Source: Andrena cerasifolii (Eukaryota > Arthropoda > Insecta > Hymenoptera > Andrenidae). From it: DNA of 64,000 nt. Shown in pieces: positions 37,781-50,900 of this stretch. Under the pieces are notes generated by a model. The model saw nothing but the letters and a program-made list of their open reading frames with translations, searched no databases and was not told the DNA's origin. The stretch is taken from NCBI RefSeq assembly GCF_050908995.1, contig NC_135132.1, positions 5,761,001 to 5,825,000 on the forward strand, in the 5' to 3' direction. The position numbers were made by a program, and so were the translations under genes. Position 1 is the stretch's first letter; the number at the start of each line of letters is the position of its first letter.

Positions 37781-38460
37781 TTTTCTGTTATCAATTCTAC
37801 ATATACTGCAGCCTACAATGGGCTTAGCTTAGGATACTCTTCGATTGCAATTTTTAACCGTCAAAAATTAATTATAATTTTTCAACAAACACTTCAGCTA
37901 CTTGTAAAAACTAACCCCTCAAATATTCATTCTTCTTACCGATGTTCCCAGCTTAATCATTATTTTCGACCGTAGTGCATACATTTTCCAGAGTGCAAAA
38001 TGAGTGAAAATTGTAAAAAAAAATGGGTGACAGCAGAGGGCAAAACTAGCCTGCTTTAAACATAACTCAAACAGGCATTTGGGGATCGCCGGTATCGCGT
38101 GTCCAATCGAATTATCGATCGGGTTTTTCGGCAAGTCGCAGTGTACACCGCATACATCGACGCCTATGCATTTTTAACGGTCCATTAATTCGTGTACAGT
38201 GATTGATAGCTGCGAGCAGCCGACCATCGACACGATAACTGCTCGCAAACGACAAAGCTGACACACGTTTTATGCGCGTGCACTGCATTTTTCGCAGGGC
38301 ATTGTGAAGTCTCAGCAGTCGTTTTTTTGTTCGAAGTATTCAATTTTTATTCAAGTTTTTTGGTAACAAAATTTAGGATGCCTTTATTAACAAATTACCT
38401 GTAACAAACTATATTAAGTTTAAATTAATTGTAATGGGTTTAAACGCGTTTATCAATAAC
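37781..38460. other. No gene recognised
   Basis: Intronic spacer, AT-rich apart from a CpG-bearing stretch at 38080-38290. Confidence 0.5.
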
Positions 38461-38794
38461 TAGCAAAATACCCCCGCGCTTCGCTTCGGACCTAGGAGAT
38501 ATTAGGGACTCCGAGAAAGCACATTTTGCCTCTTTTCACCCCCTTAGGGGTTGATCAGAGCTGAATCCTCAAATTCATTTTTAGGCATTTGTGTGGGTAA
38601 CCTTTGTAAATAAAAACGAAGTTGACATCTAATCGGGCCTAGGAGATATTAAGAAGTCCGAGGAAATACATTTTACCCCCTTTCACCCTCTTAGGGAGGG
38701 AATTTCTAAAAATCCTTCCTTGGTGGGTCATAAAAAAAATGTACCTTTCAAATTTCGCGTTCCTAGGTTAAACGGTTCGACCTGGGCGTTGCAC
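38461..38794 (+). repeat. CCCGCGCTTCGC-type interspersed repeat with a 147-bp internal duplication
   Basis: Begins TAGCAAAATACCCCCGCGCT followed by TCGCTTCGG. The block CCTAGGAGATATTA...CCGAG(A/G)AA...CACC(C/T)CTTAGGG occurs twice, starting at 38491 and 38638. It ends with TTCCTAGGTTAAACGGTTCG. From memory such CCCGCGCTTCGC openings are common in insect repeats; class not assigned. Confidence 0.65.
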
Positions 38795-39245
38795 AGTGGT
38801 TCCAAAATGACTTTTTGTGGACAAATTCCGTATCTCAGTGAATTCTTAACCGATTTCTATCGTTTTCTGCTCGTTTTATCGGTGATTAAATTTGCTAAAA
38901 TGAGACACAGCAATTTTTCAAAATTTTCTTTAGGGATTAAAAAATAAAAATACATTGTGAACTTGGTTCCGAAACAACGAGTTTATTAACCAGTTTTTTT
39001 CGTATATCATTAAAGGGAAATAAAAAAATAAATAAATATAGTTTATAAATATAGTCTTCCCTATATTTTCTACATCCTCTGTGTCTTCTTCATAATTGGG
39101 CAGAAGATATTTTGCGTCTTTAAAATTTGATATTTTAGCAAATTTAATCCTCGACAAAACGAGCAAAAAAAAAGACAAAATTCGGTTGAGAATTGACAGA
39201 GATACGGAATGTTGTCCACAAAAAGTCACTTTGGAACCACTTTGC
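38795..39245. mobile_element. Foldback element ending 180 bp before exon d
   Basis: Arms of roughly 110-120 bp (about 38798-38910 and 39125-39245) are reverse complements, sharing GTGGTTCCAAA(A/G)TGACTTT and AAATTTGCTAAAAT. The frames on the two strands mirror each other and are not genes. An AT/AAT microsatellite follows at 39277-39345. Confidence 0.8.
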
Positions 39246-39276
39246 GTTCATGAGACAGTTAGGACTTCTTCTTTTA

Positions 39277-39345
39277 TATATATATATAAATAATAACAAT
39301 AATAATATATATACATATAAATAATAACAATAATAATAATAATGT
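39277..39345 (+). repeat. AT and AAT microsatellite
   Basis: (TA)n followed by ATAATAACAATAATAAT repeats, 80 bp upstream of the exon d acceptor. Confidence 0.9.
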
Positions 39346-39425
39346 TAAAGTTGTAATAATTTATTGATTGTACATAATTACTATGTACAGGCACTACTAT
39401 CCAGATCTTGCATTTCGCTTTTCAG

Positions 39426-39666
39426 AAAGTCCAGCAGAGCATTGCACTTATCCATCATGGGTGGTAGCCAATAAATTGTGGGTGGCCTTGGATCAAATAG
39501 CGTCTCGGCTCCAGGCGTCGCCTAACAATCTGACGATACTGGATCGGAACGAAACTCGTCTGGTTTGCCACTCCGTGGTCACCATTAACGATCGTCATTA
39601 CCACCACCCGTTCAATCCTGACAGGGAGAACCAGGTGATGTACGTGGCGAAGGCTACCCTCGACTG
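39426..39666 (+). CDS. Exon d of the same gene (DUF7043-like module)
   Basis: This exon is 241 nt, preceded by TTTCGCTTTTCAG and followed by GTAAGT. It enters in phase 1 and leaves in phase 2. The frame reads KSPAEHCTYPSWVVANKLWV, then a variable part with sequons NLT and NET, LVCHSVVTIND, and ends VAKATLD plus the two bases TG. In the family the next residue is a cysteine, which TG plus C or T in the next exon would give; this is inferred. The pattern C-x-(F/Y)P-x-W ... VCH ... C is what I recall for the module after DUF7042, probably DUF7043. No following exon (expected DUF7045-like part and stop) was recognised in the remaining 24 kb. Confidence 0.87.
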
Positions 39667-40787
39667 GTAAGTCAAGAAACTTCAATTCTCTCTTAAAGAA
39701 CCTCTCAATTCTAAACGAAAGAGCGAATCAAGGGTCAGCCTTGATCTCTACGGAGTATTTAATAGGGGCTTGAAAACTTGCAAAGCGACGGCCTCTCAGA
39801 GGTTAACAGGAGACTACTTGTTAGGCGCATGTACCGAGTAATATAAATAGACAATTTTTAGTCTACAGAGTTTAACTAGCAGGATGAAAACTTTCATCAA
39901 CTCTAAGTTTGGACCAGGTCTACTAACCCCAAATTATCTGACACATGCAAGTCTTGGACCAGATGTAATAAATCCCACCGCTTTCCTGGGCCTAGGTCTA
40001 TTACTGATACCATCAAATATTAATCTAGTTACACGTATATAGATGTTCTGAAACAGTCAAACTCCTCATCACTTGTGGGTTGAAATCCTCAAGCTGGAGT
40101 AGCCTTAAATATTTCCGTATGCGAGTGTGGCATTCCTTCGAACGAATTATCGAAAATAGTACTCGATCAAATTCGACAGACAGTTTCTCCAGCAATTTGT
40201 TTGGGTCAGTTATGCAAAAGGCGTCCTCTAGGCATTAATAGTGTAGCCTGCTAGCCCTGCTGGAGTATGCCAGCCGCTTGCACGAAAAACTATTGAATCT
40301 CGTAAATTTGCTGAGAAAATTGTTGCGATCCTAACAACAAACAACCCAGCAGTGCTTGCACGCGCTCGAGTGAGATACACCGCGAGTAATTATAACGGTA
40401 TGCCGCGATAATCCTTTCATCGCATACCGAAGACACTCGCGCTCGCGTAAATAAACAGCGCCCGCTGGATTAAACGCGGGGATCCTGCAGTTTGGCTGCT
40501 CGACCTGCGCCGGCAGACGCGCTGGAATGCCAATATACGCGGTGTTCGCGAATGTTCAACTCGGGCCTCCAAGTTTCTGCATTTGGGGGTGTTTCGAAAA
40601 GATTATTCGTGGAGAATGAGTTATCGAGCCCTGGCATCTTTCTGATCACGTTTGAGGAAGTTGATCGGTAGCACTGAAGCGTGCTTTCTTGGTTGTGGGA
40701 TGCTCGCTTTGGAAATTATTATTGTTGGGTTAAGTTTTAGGGATTGCAATTTGAATAGAGTTTTTGGCGATGTATTAGTGGCTAGGT
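39667..40787 (+). other. Start of the intron after exon d, no gene recognised
   Basis: Begins with the GTAAGT donor. A CpG-rich stretch at 40230-40560 contains no exon I can recognise. Confidence 0.5.
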
Positions 40788-41004
40788 CAGTGATTCCCAA
40801 CCTGTGGATCATGAAGTGCTTTCTGAGGGGTTGTCACGTTTTTTTTTTAATATTGTTAAGTTAGATTTTAGTATATTCTGAAATAACTATTTTTAATGCT
40901 TTTTCTTAACCTTCTTAAATTTACCTTGCCTTATTTGGGGCAGGGGCACGGTATTTGAATATTATAAATTGGGATGGCGAGTCAAAAAAGGTTGGGAAAC
41001 ACTG
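40788..41004. mobile_element. hAT-like MITE with 8-bp target duplication
   Basis: 217 bp, starting CAGTGATTCCCAACCTGTGG and ending with the reverse complement of CAGTGTTTCCCAACCTTTT. Flanks GGCTAGGT (40780-40787) and GGATAGGT (41005-41012) agree at seven of eight bases. The CAGTGRTTCCCAACC terminus is a familiar hAT-type end. Confidence 0.85.
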
Positions 41005-41108
41005 GGATAGGTAAGAGACAAGGCTTGAGAGTTTGAGATAGTTCGAGTTTGTTTCAGTTCATTTCAACCTGAAGCGTTTCCTTAGTTCCAACAGGGCTCA
41101 TGCTTTGG

Positions 41109-41583
41109 TTAAGGGGGAGTCTCGTGTAATAGCCTCAAAAGTGACTGATATGTATGATTTTTTTTTTAAAAAAAACTGTTGTTAATATTGGAACCCAAAA
41201 TTTTAATTTTAGTTTTTATTTAAAATACTTTTTTTCGTTTATGTAAAGTAAATTTATCTAAGGGAAGGAAGTTACTTCTTCTTTCAAAGGCTGTAAATTT
41301 TTATTTTTTTTCCCTTCATATTAGGTTCAATCCCAGCGTAAACTATGTAGCTGTAAGAATTTTTTTATTTTTTGGTAATTAGATGACTGTGGCAGGTGAT
41401 TCCACAATAATTAATAAATAATAGGAAGGATCGACATAAAAAAAAAAATTCTGCAAGTTTAAAGACACCTCCTTATATACCAAAAGAGATTAATCCAGTA
41501 TTAACAATAGTTTTATTTTAAAAAATCATAAATATCAGTTACTTTTGGGGCTGTTACATGAGATTAGTGTAATGTTAGCTTAA
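41109..41583. mobile_element. TTAA-flanked foldback element, family G
   Basis: Left end TTAAGGGGGAGTCTCGTGTA; the inverted partner ending at 41583 is degenerate at its very tip but matches well further in (AGCCTCAAAAGTGACTGATA and its mirror; ACTGTTGTTAATATTGG and its mirror). No transposase frame. Confidence 0.75.
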
Positions 41584-43660
41584 TTAGGTGCTAGGTAGTT
41601 GAATATTATTTTGACATGTGTTCTAGGAAAATAGAAAATGTTAATTATATGTAGCTTGCTTTGGGTAAATGGATGGAGCAAGAAATTGTGTTAACATAGA
41701 AACCATTTATGTAAATGACTGAGTCAAATATTTGAAGTTTGAACATGATCGAAGAACTTTGATCTTCCTGAATTCATTAATATTGCATACATTTAAATCC
41801 TTGCGTGCTCCAATTTTGGATGAACCCTGATTCAGTCTAATTTCAACCTAGGTTATTATCGGGTACTTATAATTACATTAACAAAATTTGGACTAATCCT
41901 CATATACGAAAATCTGCTTTATTTCAATAGAAATACATCCCAGTAATATATATCACAACAAGCACACACAATTGTCTTAAAATTTTCGATCATCCACGTT
42001 TCTACGTTTTAAAACAGAAACACAAAGTCTTAGAAAATCGTATAAATTTAACTCCTTACCAGTCCAAGTGAATTGGAATTAAATTCATTGCAATCATTTT
42101 CTGCAGAATTTATAGGAATTGTCTGATGCAATTGCAGTGAAGATTATATTGCAACTTCCACTGGCAACTGGGTCAGTTTTAAAGCCGGGGATATATTCGC
42201 GCGACTTGGAAGCATCACTTTTTACCCAGCCCCTAAACGCCGCGATGGTAAACCTAATTCTCGAGGTTGAATGTATTTCGAAGTTTATGATTAAGAGGGA
42301 CAATTAACCTGAAAAAGGGGAAGAGTAATAAAATGTTGAAGTGAGTGGCTCTTGATGCAGCTCTGCTTCTGACTCTTCTTCCTTCTCAGTGGAAAAGGAG
42401 CGTGTTTGGTCAGACAAGTAGTAAGTACTGATGGGACTGACTCCGTATCGATACCGTTCTACAAATTTCGATCAGTTATTGATACGTAACAAAGTCAAAG
42501 GTATTTAAAGGAATCGATACTTCTTTGATAGTTACATATGCGAATGCATCGATGCATGTTTGACACTTAAACGAAAATATCGATACTTGTGTGATACTGT
42601 GTCAAACCGGTTGTAATTCATTATAGTATGGGGTTAGTATTGATTGAAGAACAATTGATGTCGATAATTGATACCAAGTACCTAAAATTTCGATGGGTAA
42701 CGATATCTCCCATTACTTTCGTAACGAATTGATTGAATATCATCAATAGTATCGGCATCGGTTCAATCAGTGGTAGTAAGCCGTGATGAAGACATCGAGT
42801 GCATCGTTTGCTTTCAAACTGGCTTTATATGTACGAACTTAAATGGTTGGAAATATTCAGTATCATATTAGATAAATAAATTACTGTTTAGTGATTGGTT
42901 TATACTACTGAAAATTATTTTACTTCTGCTTATGTTTTTTGCTTTCTTAAAATATTGCGAATAGAAACTGAATTTTTTTTAATGCAAACTTATATCCATT
43001 TTAGTTTTTAAAAATATAGCATTATTTACGTGTACCTTCGCGTGAACAGTTTAATATAAAATGATTTCATTTGTGTTTAATGCTTTTTGGAATTCTGTAA
43101 TTTATTGAGTTTATTTAAATTGGAAATTGAGCTGTACATTGTTCTAATGTAATTATTTCTGCGAATAGTCCTTTAGAAAAAATCAGTAGAATCTTTTGCA
43201 CTTTATGGGATTATATTTTTTGGAAACGATTTACTTAAAATACATAAGAAAACATTAAATTATTATAGTTCAGTTATTATTAGTGTACTTAAAAATCTGA
43301 AAAAGTCAGTGTTGTTTATATTAACTAAATTCTTTATTATCTGACAGCTGGGGACTTAAGTAACACATACTAATTTATAACTTTTAAATTTGATGTGCAA
43401 AATTAGGGGACAGAATTTTGTTACAATCACTAGTACCTCGGGTTAGTAGTTCGAACTGTTAAGTAGAAACGGTCCGCGTTTGGTCAGACATCACTAGCTG
43501 ATTCACAGTACACAACTAAAGCAACTCTTCACCTGTTTCTCTGCGATTACGATTTCTTTCCCCTTCACCAGAGTGAAACACACAACAATGGGAATTCTTC
43601 AGCGTGTTTGAATCAAGTTTGCCCCTTTATTCAGAGAAACCACTCCCAAAAGCATCCCCG
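41584..43660. other. No gene recognised; a direct repeat frames about 1 kb
   Basis: GTTTGGTCAGACA occurs at about 42403-42415 and 43468-43480 in direct orientation. Between them, near 42450-42730, are many TCGATA and TATCGATAC words. The copies could be an old target duplication, but no terminal inverted repeat was seen. Confidence 0.4.
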
Positions 43661-43669
43661 TTCTAAATA

Positions 43670-43845
43670 AACTCATAAAATATTTCAAACCGAAGTTTAA
43701 TGATGAAATTAAGCGTTGCAAACATGCGTTAAAAAAATTTTGAAAAAAAAACTTTATTTGGTCAAGTATTTTTTTTAAACTCATTTTCAACATTTTGTTA
43801 CCACGAGTTTGCAGCTCTTATTCTACCATTAAACTTTGTATGAAT
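43670..43845. repeat. Degraded copy of the 13712 foldback centre
   Basis: Carries AGTTTAATG...ATTAAGCG(T)T(G)CAAAC...GCGTTAA-like arms and their mirror (GAGTTTGCAGCTCTTATTCT), resembling the inner arms at about 13940-14100 but strongly diverged. Confidence 0.6.
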
Positions 43846-45640
43846 TTTTTTCGGTATACCAGCCACACCGAGCGTCCACTAGAATCCACAAAATCAAACC
43901 TCGCTTAATACACCCCCGCGGTACGAATATCCCATCGAAACCCACCCTTGCAGCCAGACCACGCAATTTTCTTCAATTCCAGTAGTGCCATTTTCTTGCC
44001 CCCTCCCACATCCGTCACGAAAATATGAATCCGCGAAACCTGCTGCAGAAGATATAAAAGAATACCCCCCCTTCTGCCGCAGGGGGTGGCGTGCAGAGGG
44101 GAAACTCTTGCATGGCGGTTCTCATAAAGTCGCGAGCTGGCGCGTAATCGCGGGTATATTAAAGCGCGAGGAGATCAAGCCGGAAGATTTCGCGAAATAA
44201 GAAGCGGGTAGCCCCCACTTCCCTACCCTTGCAGCCGGGAGAACGATAGACGGTGGGGTGGACGTGTGCAGGAGGGTGCGCTGAATATCCGTCTCCTTTT
44301 GTTTCGAGCTTCTTAAGTGGGAGAAAGTGCACAGGAAATGACAAGGCCATCGGAATGGGCGATCGACGAGACAGGTGGGGGGGTGGGCGGGGGTTGGATG
44401 GGTAGGTAGGAGTGGGGGTGAGTGCAACGAGGCATCGTTGTAAGCGATGTGGAATCAAATTAGGTCTTTTATCGAAGCAAGTGTAGTGGAATCGGTGGTA
44501 ATTAGGGTGTGACTGAATTTAATTTCGTTTCAATGGGGCAACTCAATTGGAATCTCGACACGAGAGAAATCGAGGGGTTCAGATTTTCGGAAAAGTGTAG
44601 TCTGCACTTTGTTCATTAGATCTTGCTGTCCGGGCCCCTGGAAGTCTCATTGGCATTTTTAGATCCCGAAAGTTGTCACATGATTGCTTGCATGGAGCTT
44701 GCAAAGAGAAAATTAGGGGGTGGCGATTCGAAATTCGAATTGCTCGCGGGGGGTGAATCTTTGTGAAAGAACGCTTAATTTCATGAAAATTAGATGAAAG
44801 TGGCGGGGAGAGCTGAAGTTTCGTCCACGGCTCGTTGTAATTTGAAATGCAAGGAACTTTTCCTGTTTGTATACCGGACGTTGAAGAGATTTTTAAGTAG
44901 CGGGGCGGTCTGCACGGCGTTTAATTAATTCTGCGAGATCGATTAATTGCAACGATGTTTGTATTACTTAAAATCGTTCGTCCGTGAATTTAAATAATTG
45001 CACGCGTTACAGGGGGATTAATTGTATTGTATAATGAACAATAGTTCGCCGAGCGAATAAATCATTATCGATATGAAGATGAGGACGGATATCAATTTTG
45101 GAACAAATATTTGACTATTTCGCTCAGTGGATATTATATGAATATTTATTGCATTTTGTTTTCCGTGTTGCTGAAAATTCTGTCGATGTTTTCTTTTAAA
45201 CTAATTTAAATACGGGCAAATACTTTGCATCATATATACTGGTCATCGTTTATTAGCTTCATTTTGTCATTTTTAAATCCAAAGAAGTATACAGGATTGA
45301 GGATTTCTTATGTTATTTAGACGCTACTTAATTATTTAACAAATTTTATCAGGTTTATTCGTTTAAAGCATATACAATTTACCAATGAATTATTACTGTA
45401 GTGAAATATGATATAATCATATTTCTCATACAGTGGTAAAATATGTTTATATTATTAATTACTGAATTTGTTTTTAAAAGCTGTATAATATTACACACAA
45501 ATTAAAATTCACTTTTATTTGTAAAGTATCGATCTTAAACTCTAAAGCAAACAGGGTGTCAACAGTGAGAGGAATACATCATTTAGAATTATAGTCTGAA
45601 TACAGAAGATTGGCTGCTCCAGCTCACTAGAGAACACTTC
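43846..45640. other. No gene recognised; contains a G-rich tract
   Basis: CpG-rich at 43910-44230. A G-rich tract at about 44371-44420 has several runs of three or more G on the + strand, compatible with a G-quadruplex. The open frames around 43985-44460 overlap on both strands and lack recognisable motifs. Confidence 0.5.
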
Positions 45641-47960
45641 CTCCATCACCATGCAATCCGGCTACTCCCACTTGCCACTATCTCCCCTTTTCTCTTACAA
45701 ATCTGCTAGCATTGTCCATCTCTCAATTCTGGAGACAGCTTGGCATGGCATAAGATTAGAAGCCATATATGACTCGATTCACAATCTCGAAAGTAACCTC
45801 GAGTGGCCACTTGATTTTATTCCAACTGTACACACATTGTCTTCAACTGACAGCTCCGTATAAAAATTGAATTACCCATCTGCAAATTTTTACGGCAACC
45901 GAACCACCCATTCCGAAGGTTCTCGAAGACCCCACCTCTATCCTCAACTCCTGGAGCACGAGGATCATGAAATTATCTCCAGAAACGGGTCGTTAGTTTA
46001 AGTAATTAGCTCGGGAGTAAGACTAGCCGATGCACGCCCTGTAAAAGACGCAACAAGAATGTTTCATAACACGAGCAGTCGCATTGAGTTCGTTTAATCG
46101 CAGCCCACTTAACCCTGTTTAGCGGGGCTCCCATTTAAATGCCAGCCACCGAGGTTTTCTGTTGAAACACACTGCGCTGCGGCCTTCCATTCACTGGGCC
46201 AGCGTCTATTCAACCCGAGTGATCCACTTTCATCCCCCCCATCGCCTCGCTTCAAGGGGGATGAGACCTGGTATCCCTCGGTACATCGGTCCGCTTCTGC
46301 GGAGTATCCGTTTCAAGAAATTTCACTGATCCGGTCTTGGGCCACGTACACGTGTACAGAGATCGGTTCTGTGGCCTCGAATAATGCACGCGCGCCGTTA
46401 GCTCGTGTACCTTGCCGGGTTTACGAGATACACCCCGACAGTGGGATGATTTTGAACCTATCGGTTGCCCCCAATGGAAGCATGCTTGGAGCACGACGGA
46501 TAGATCTGTGTATTTGTGCAAGAATTCTAAGGGGACTCTTGGTGCACGAGTTCTGGTTGTGTGGAGTGGAGTAAATTAGATAATGGGTTGGTAATTTGGA
46601 TCATCTGACGTTAGAAGGGTGTGGAAGTAGAGTGGGAGCTTAAAGAGTGGGACATCTTGTCAGGAAGTCCGAGGAAGTATTGTTTTCTTATGAGACTTAA
46701 GGCGGACACACTGGCTACCATTTTGTGTTACCTTCAGACTGATTTTAGTTGATTCATTAGACTTGCTGTGGGTGGTGACATGAGCATAGGTATGGTAGAT
46801 TAAGATATAGTTGTAGTAGTGGCGGGAATTCTAGTCTAAGAAGAATATGGTGTAACGTCCGGTAGAAGGACAGATCATGGAGGAAAGGGAGAGGAGCGTT
46901 TCGTCTTGGAACCCGTCAGCCAGACTCATTAGTAGGGTTACAACGCATGGGGACCGAGAGCAATAAACTTGGAACTTGTATATATACGAACGAGACTGGG
47001 ACCTGACACTTGCGAGAAAGAGTTTGAAAGATTAGACCTCTGGTGGCGCTGGCGAGCACTAACACTCGTGATCCCATGTTGGGGCTGGACGTTACAATGC
47101 TTTATATTTGGAGATTAGACACAGTGTCAGCTGAAAACTTTGTTGTTGGCTGGGATTGATCGAATCGAATAAATCCTGAGTCAATTGGAAATTAACAAGA
47201 CTAGTACAAGGCTGGGATAGGACTGTGTGATACCCACAAAACATTAAGTTACTTGTGTCTACAGTGTTGTCTTTAGTTCAGTGGGTCCAGGTACCTATGC
47301 GTACCCCTCCTTTCTAGCTTCAAGTATCCTTAGTCCAACAGGCATTAGTACTTAATTGTTTCATGGACTAACTAAATTCCAAATCCCACTAAAGAGAATG
47401 TGACTGTAACATGACAGGTGCCTAAGTTGCCAAAGTGTTTATTATTACCCGCTTTCCTTGAATTACAATCCTTGGCTAACTTGTCACATTCAGCTTATCT
47501 ATTATGCAGAAGGTACTATTATACTAACCTCAAGGACTATGCCACTAATTAAAGCCACTGATTGCACATATTATTCCTACATGATGCATCTCTCCCCATG
47601 AAAGATGAAAGATTATAGTACTAACAAGTCAAGTCTCCTCCAGAACTGCTAGCCTACTCTTAGCCCCTCGACTCTCTTTCTAACCTCAAATCCTAGTCAC
47701 CTGACTTACAACACCTTCCTCCAGGGTATGTCAAGAAAATATCAGTATTCCCTTCGCCTCTGTGACAAGTCCAATCTTCAAAGACACCCAACACTCCCAG
47801 CCCATCTCAGATCAGATCACACAAGGCGCAAACTTTCCCCATTATTCCCCCTTATTCAGCGCCACCTCGAAAAGCGTGTTCACGCGACGTACTACCGTTC
47901 CGCGGTATCTCGCAGATGTTACAGCTGTCTTGGTCGTTAGCTCTTCCACGTAATTATTAC
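45641..47960. other. No gene recognised
   Basis: Ordinary spacer or intron. Several short frames, none with a domain or splice context. Confidence 0.45.
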
Positions 47961-50900
47961 AACGTCCGTGGTCGGAACGAGGCCGCGTTCGGCCCTGCTA
48001 TTTACAGATCGATTAAAATGTCAGCCAGCCGTAAGTATTCTTCGTGGCCGTCGTGAAAAATGGCTTCCCGTCACGGAACCCGCCGCGGTGTATATAATAA
48101 CCAGCGGCGGAGCCGGTATCCACGTGGTAAATCATTGTAAATTCATTTTTCTCTACCTACACCGAGTCGCGGCCTACCCCCTGTCCTCATCTCGCCAGGA
48201 CGTCGAAACGAAGCTCTCCGAGATTTATCGCGCGATCAATTCGCTTCGGCTGGCCGATCGATTCCTCGCCTCTCAATCGATCCCCCCCTAATGGCTTCCT
48301 CAGGGATAATTTATGCAAAACGCTTGGACGATAATGGAGCACGTCCCGCTTCATCATTCACGGTGCCTCGCTGTATTTAGCCGTCGCCCCTTTGACAACT
48401 TGGACGTGGCTTGTCGGCTTTTAATCCTTTCTAATTTTCGTAATGTTGTTGGCGCACACCTGGCGGCTCGGTTGTTGCGCCCAGCGTGTCGAACTCAACC
48501 GCGAAAACACTTCTCTGCCCCACCTGCTACACCAAGTCCTCCTATAATTCACCAGGCAAACATGTCCTCAGCAATCACATAAAACTATTTCGAACAGCTT
48601 TTTCAGCAACACTTGCGCGAAATGTTAGCGGTTTGAGTGATTATCAGGTCATGGGGTGCATTCTGTACAGCACGGACTCGGCGGAACGTGATTCCCAGCC
48701 TATCAGAGGGCAAAAAGTAGACCACAATTACGCAATCGATGTTCGACAAGAGGATTATTTTTGCGCTCGTGCTTCGGGATCGTAACGGCTGGTTTACGAA
48801 CCAGAAACAGTGTAACAGGCTGTGTAAACGATTAACCTTTCGTCGGTGTCAGTGTGTAATTGTTATTAGCAGCACAATCGCGGCGGAGCGACGAGCGGAG
48901 CAAGGTTCCGCATGCCCCTTGTATGGCTGGTACAACATAACCTAGAACGACTACTGTACATTGATAAATATTCGGGTAGCCATTGTGCGGGTCGCGATCG
49001 ATATTCGACCGTGCGCTCCTTCCTCTGCGATATTTATGATTGTTGTTCCGTCGTCCCTAGCAGAACAGAATTCCCTTGCAGCGCTCACAAAGGAGACCCG
49101 TTTCTATGGGTACCGAAACTCTTAGGGCGACTGCGACTTTATGAACGAATTTATGGATTCGAGTTACCGTGGCCTGGTTATCACGTCGAAACAATTTCAA
49201 TGGGTTTAAAATAGTTTGTGGGACTATTTACTGGTCAAGGAAGAGAATTTTTATGGAAGAGTACAACGTTCGCGAACGAATTTCGTTTTGACGGCTACCG
49301 AAACTCTTGAGGGAAGAACCAAGATTATATAAGAATTTGTTTGGGGATAGAAGTTATTCAGGGTTTTCTGTTGTTGCTAAGGTGATTTGACACGAAAGGA
49401 AAGGAATTTTAATAAAAATGTAAGCGGGTGCAACATTCGGGAAGAAATTTCGTTTCGGTGATTACCGAAGTTCTGACTTCGGCTTTGTGAATAATCCAGT
49501 GAATAATCCTTTAACTTTTCAAGTATTGTAGTGTAGACTGTAGAGAGATTTCTTATTAGGTCACCGAATTCGTAGGGACAAAAGTTTTAACTGGGTATAA
49601 GTTCTTTGTTCAATTTACAAACGAACTTCGTTTCGATAGCCACCGAAGTTTTAACATAGAGTCTGAATTCATGAGTAATCCTTCAGGTTTTTAGTTTGCA
49701 ATACTTTGATGCAAAGTTATTTTAAGGCCAATTAGTGGGTAGGGAAAGGAATTTTTATAGGTTGCATTGTATCATCGGTTAAGAAACCTTATTTCGGTAG
49801 ATGTATTTGAAGAATTTAAAATTCTTTTATTCTGTTTCTATTGGTACCCTGGGAAAATAAATTTTAATACAAAAAATTTTTGACATTCATGAATAATTAG
49901 CTTCTGTGAAATTTTTAGGGGTGAAGAATCATACCATTGTAAATCTTTTAATGAACCACAAATTTATATATCACTTCTTTGCCTAACAAAATTTACTCAA
50001 AAAGGCCAATCTTTCTTCATTAAAATAAGAAACAATCAACTTCCTATAATGGATAGTTTTGGACAGAAAAATTCATCTATTGCAAACTTCGCAATTCTAT
50101 ATTGTTTACACAAACACAGAACGTGGACCACATTGTGTCTGAATTTCATCAAAATTCCTAGCCATCGAGTATGAAAATTGACAGATTTGTTAATATGAAA
50201 AAATATTCCAACCATTTTATTTCCCATTATTCCACCCCTTTCCGACAGCGAACTTTTCAATCCAACAAATTTCAAGCCCCAAACGAAACAGCAAGCACCG
50301 AAATAGATTAAGTGACCAGAGGAAAGCATATTTCTGCAAGTTCGTGTAAGTTTATCGTCGCTAGGAATTAAGGAACTTATGGCGGTGTCGATACGAAGTT
50401 ATTGAATTAGAAAGAACTTGCATAAATATTCCTGGCGCGAGATATCGATATGGCTTCTTCGATCGGGTACGTGCCAACGGTTCCCCGCCAATGGTGCAAC
50501 AGGAGGGAACTGCGTTCTTATCGGGGAGAAATGTTCTTATCGTGACTATATATCGGACCGAATAGCATCGTGTACCGCATAAAACTTTCGTTCGATTCAA
50601 CGCGGCCGCGGACTAGAAACGGGCCCCGTCGAATCTATTTTCCTGGTGGCCCGCTCTCGACATTGTTACGCGTATTACCTCGACTTCCGGCACTCTTGCA
50701 GCCAGAGATAAAGCGAGATAAACGCGCCGAGTTCCCCTTATGGGGCTTCGCATCGCGTCATTCTTCTAACTGCACTCACGACTCGCGTAAGTTGCTAGAG
50801 CTGGGAAAACAATTACAGTTTGCATTCTGTTTACTTGGTCCCTCTATCTTTGGCGACATATTGGTAGTGTTATAGTTGCAACTTAATCAATTGGCCGCTA

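Larger units (their letters stand above)
32634..39425 (+). other. Intron c-d, repeat-rich
   Basis: A 6,792-bp GT-AG intron in phase 1. It contains two tandem arrays, two adjoining TTAA elements, a CCCGCGCTTCGC-type repeat and a foldback. CpG-rich patches at 33400-34300 and 34650-34950 and the stretch 36240-36855 show no recognisable exon. Confidence 0.75.

Noticed and set aside
47968..48291. 107-codon + strand frame with a helix-like TKLSEIYRAINSLRLADRFL stretch
   Set aside because: No match to the expected C-terminal module, no donor, and it sits in a CpG-rich patch where chance frames are long.
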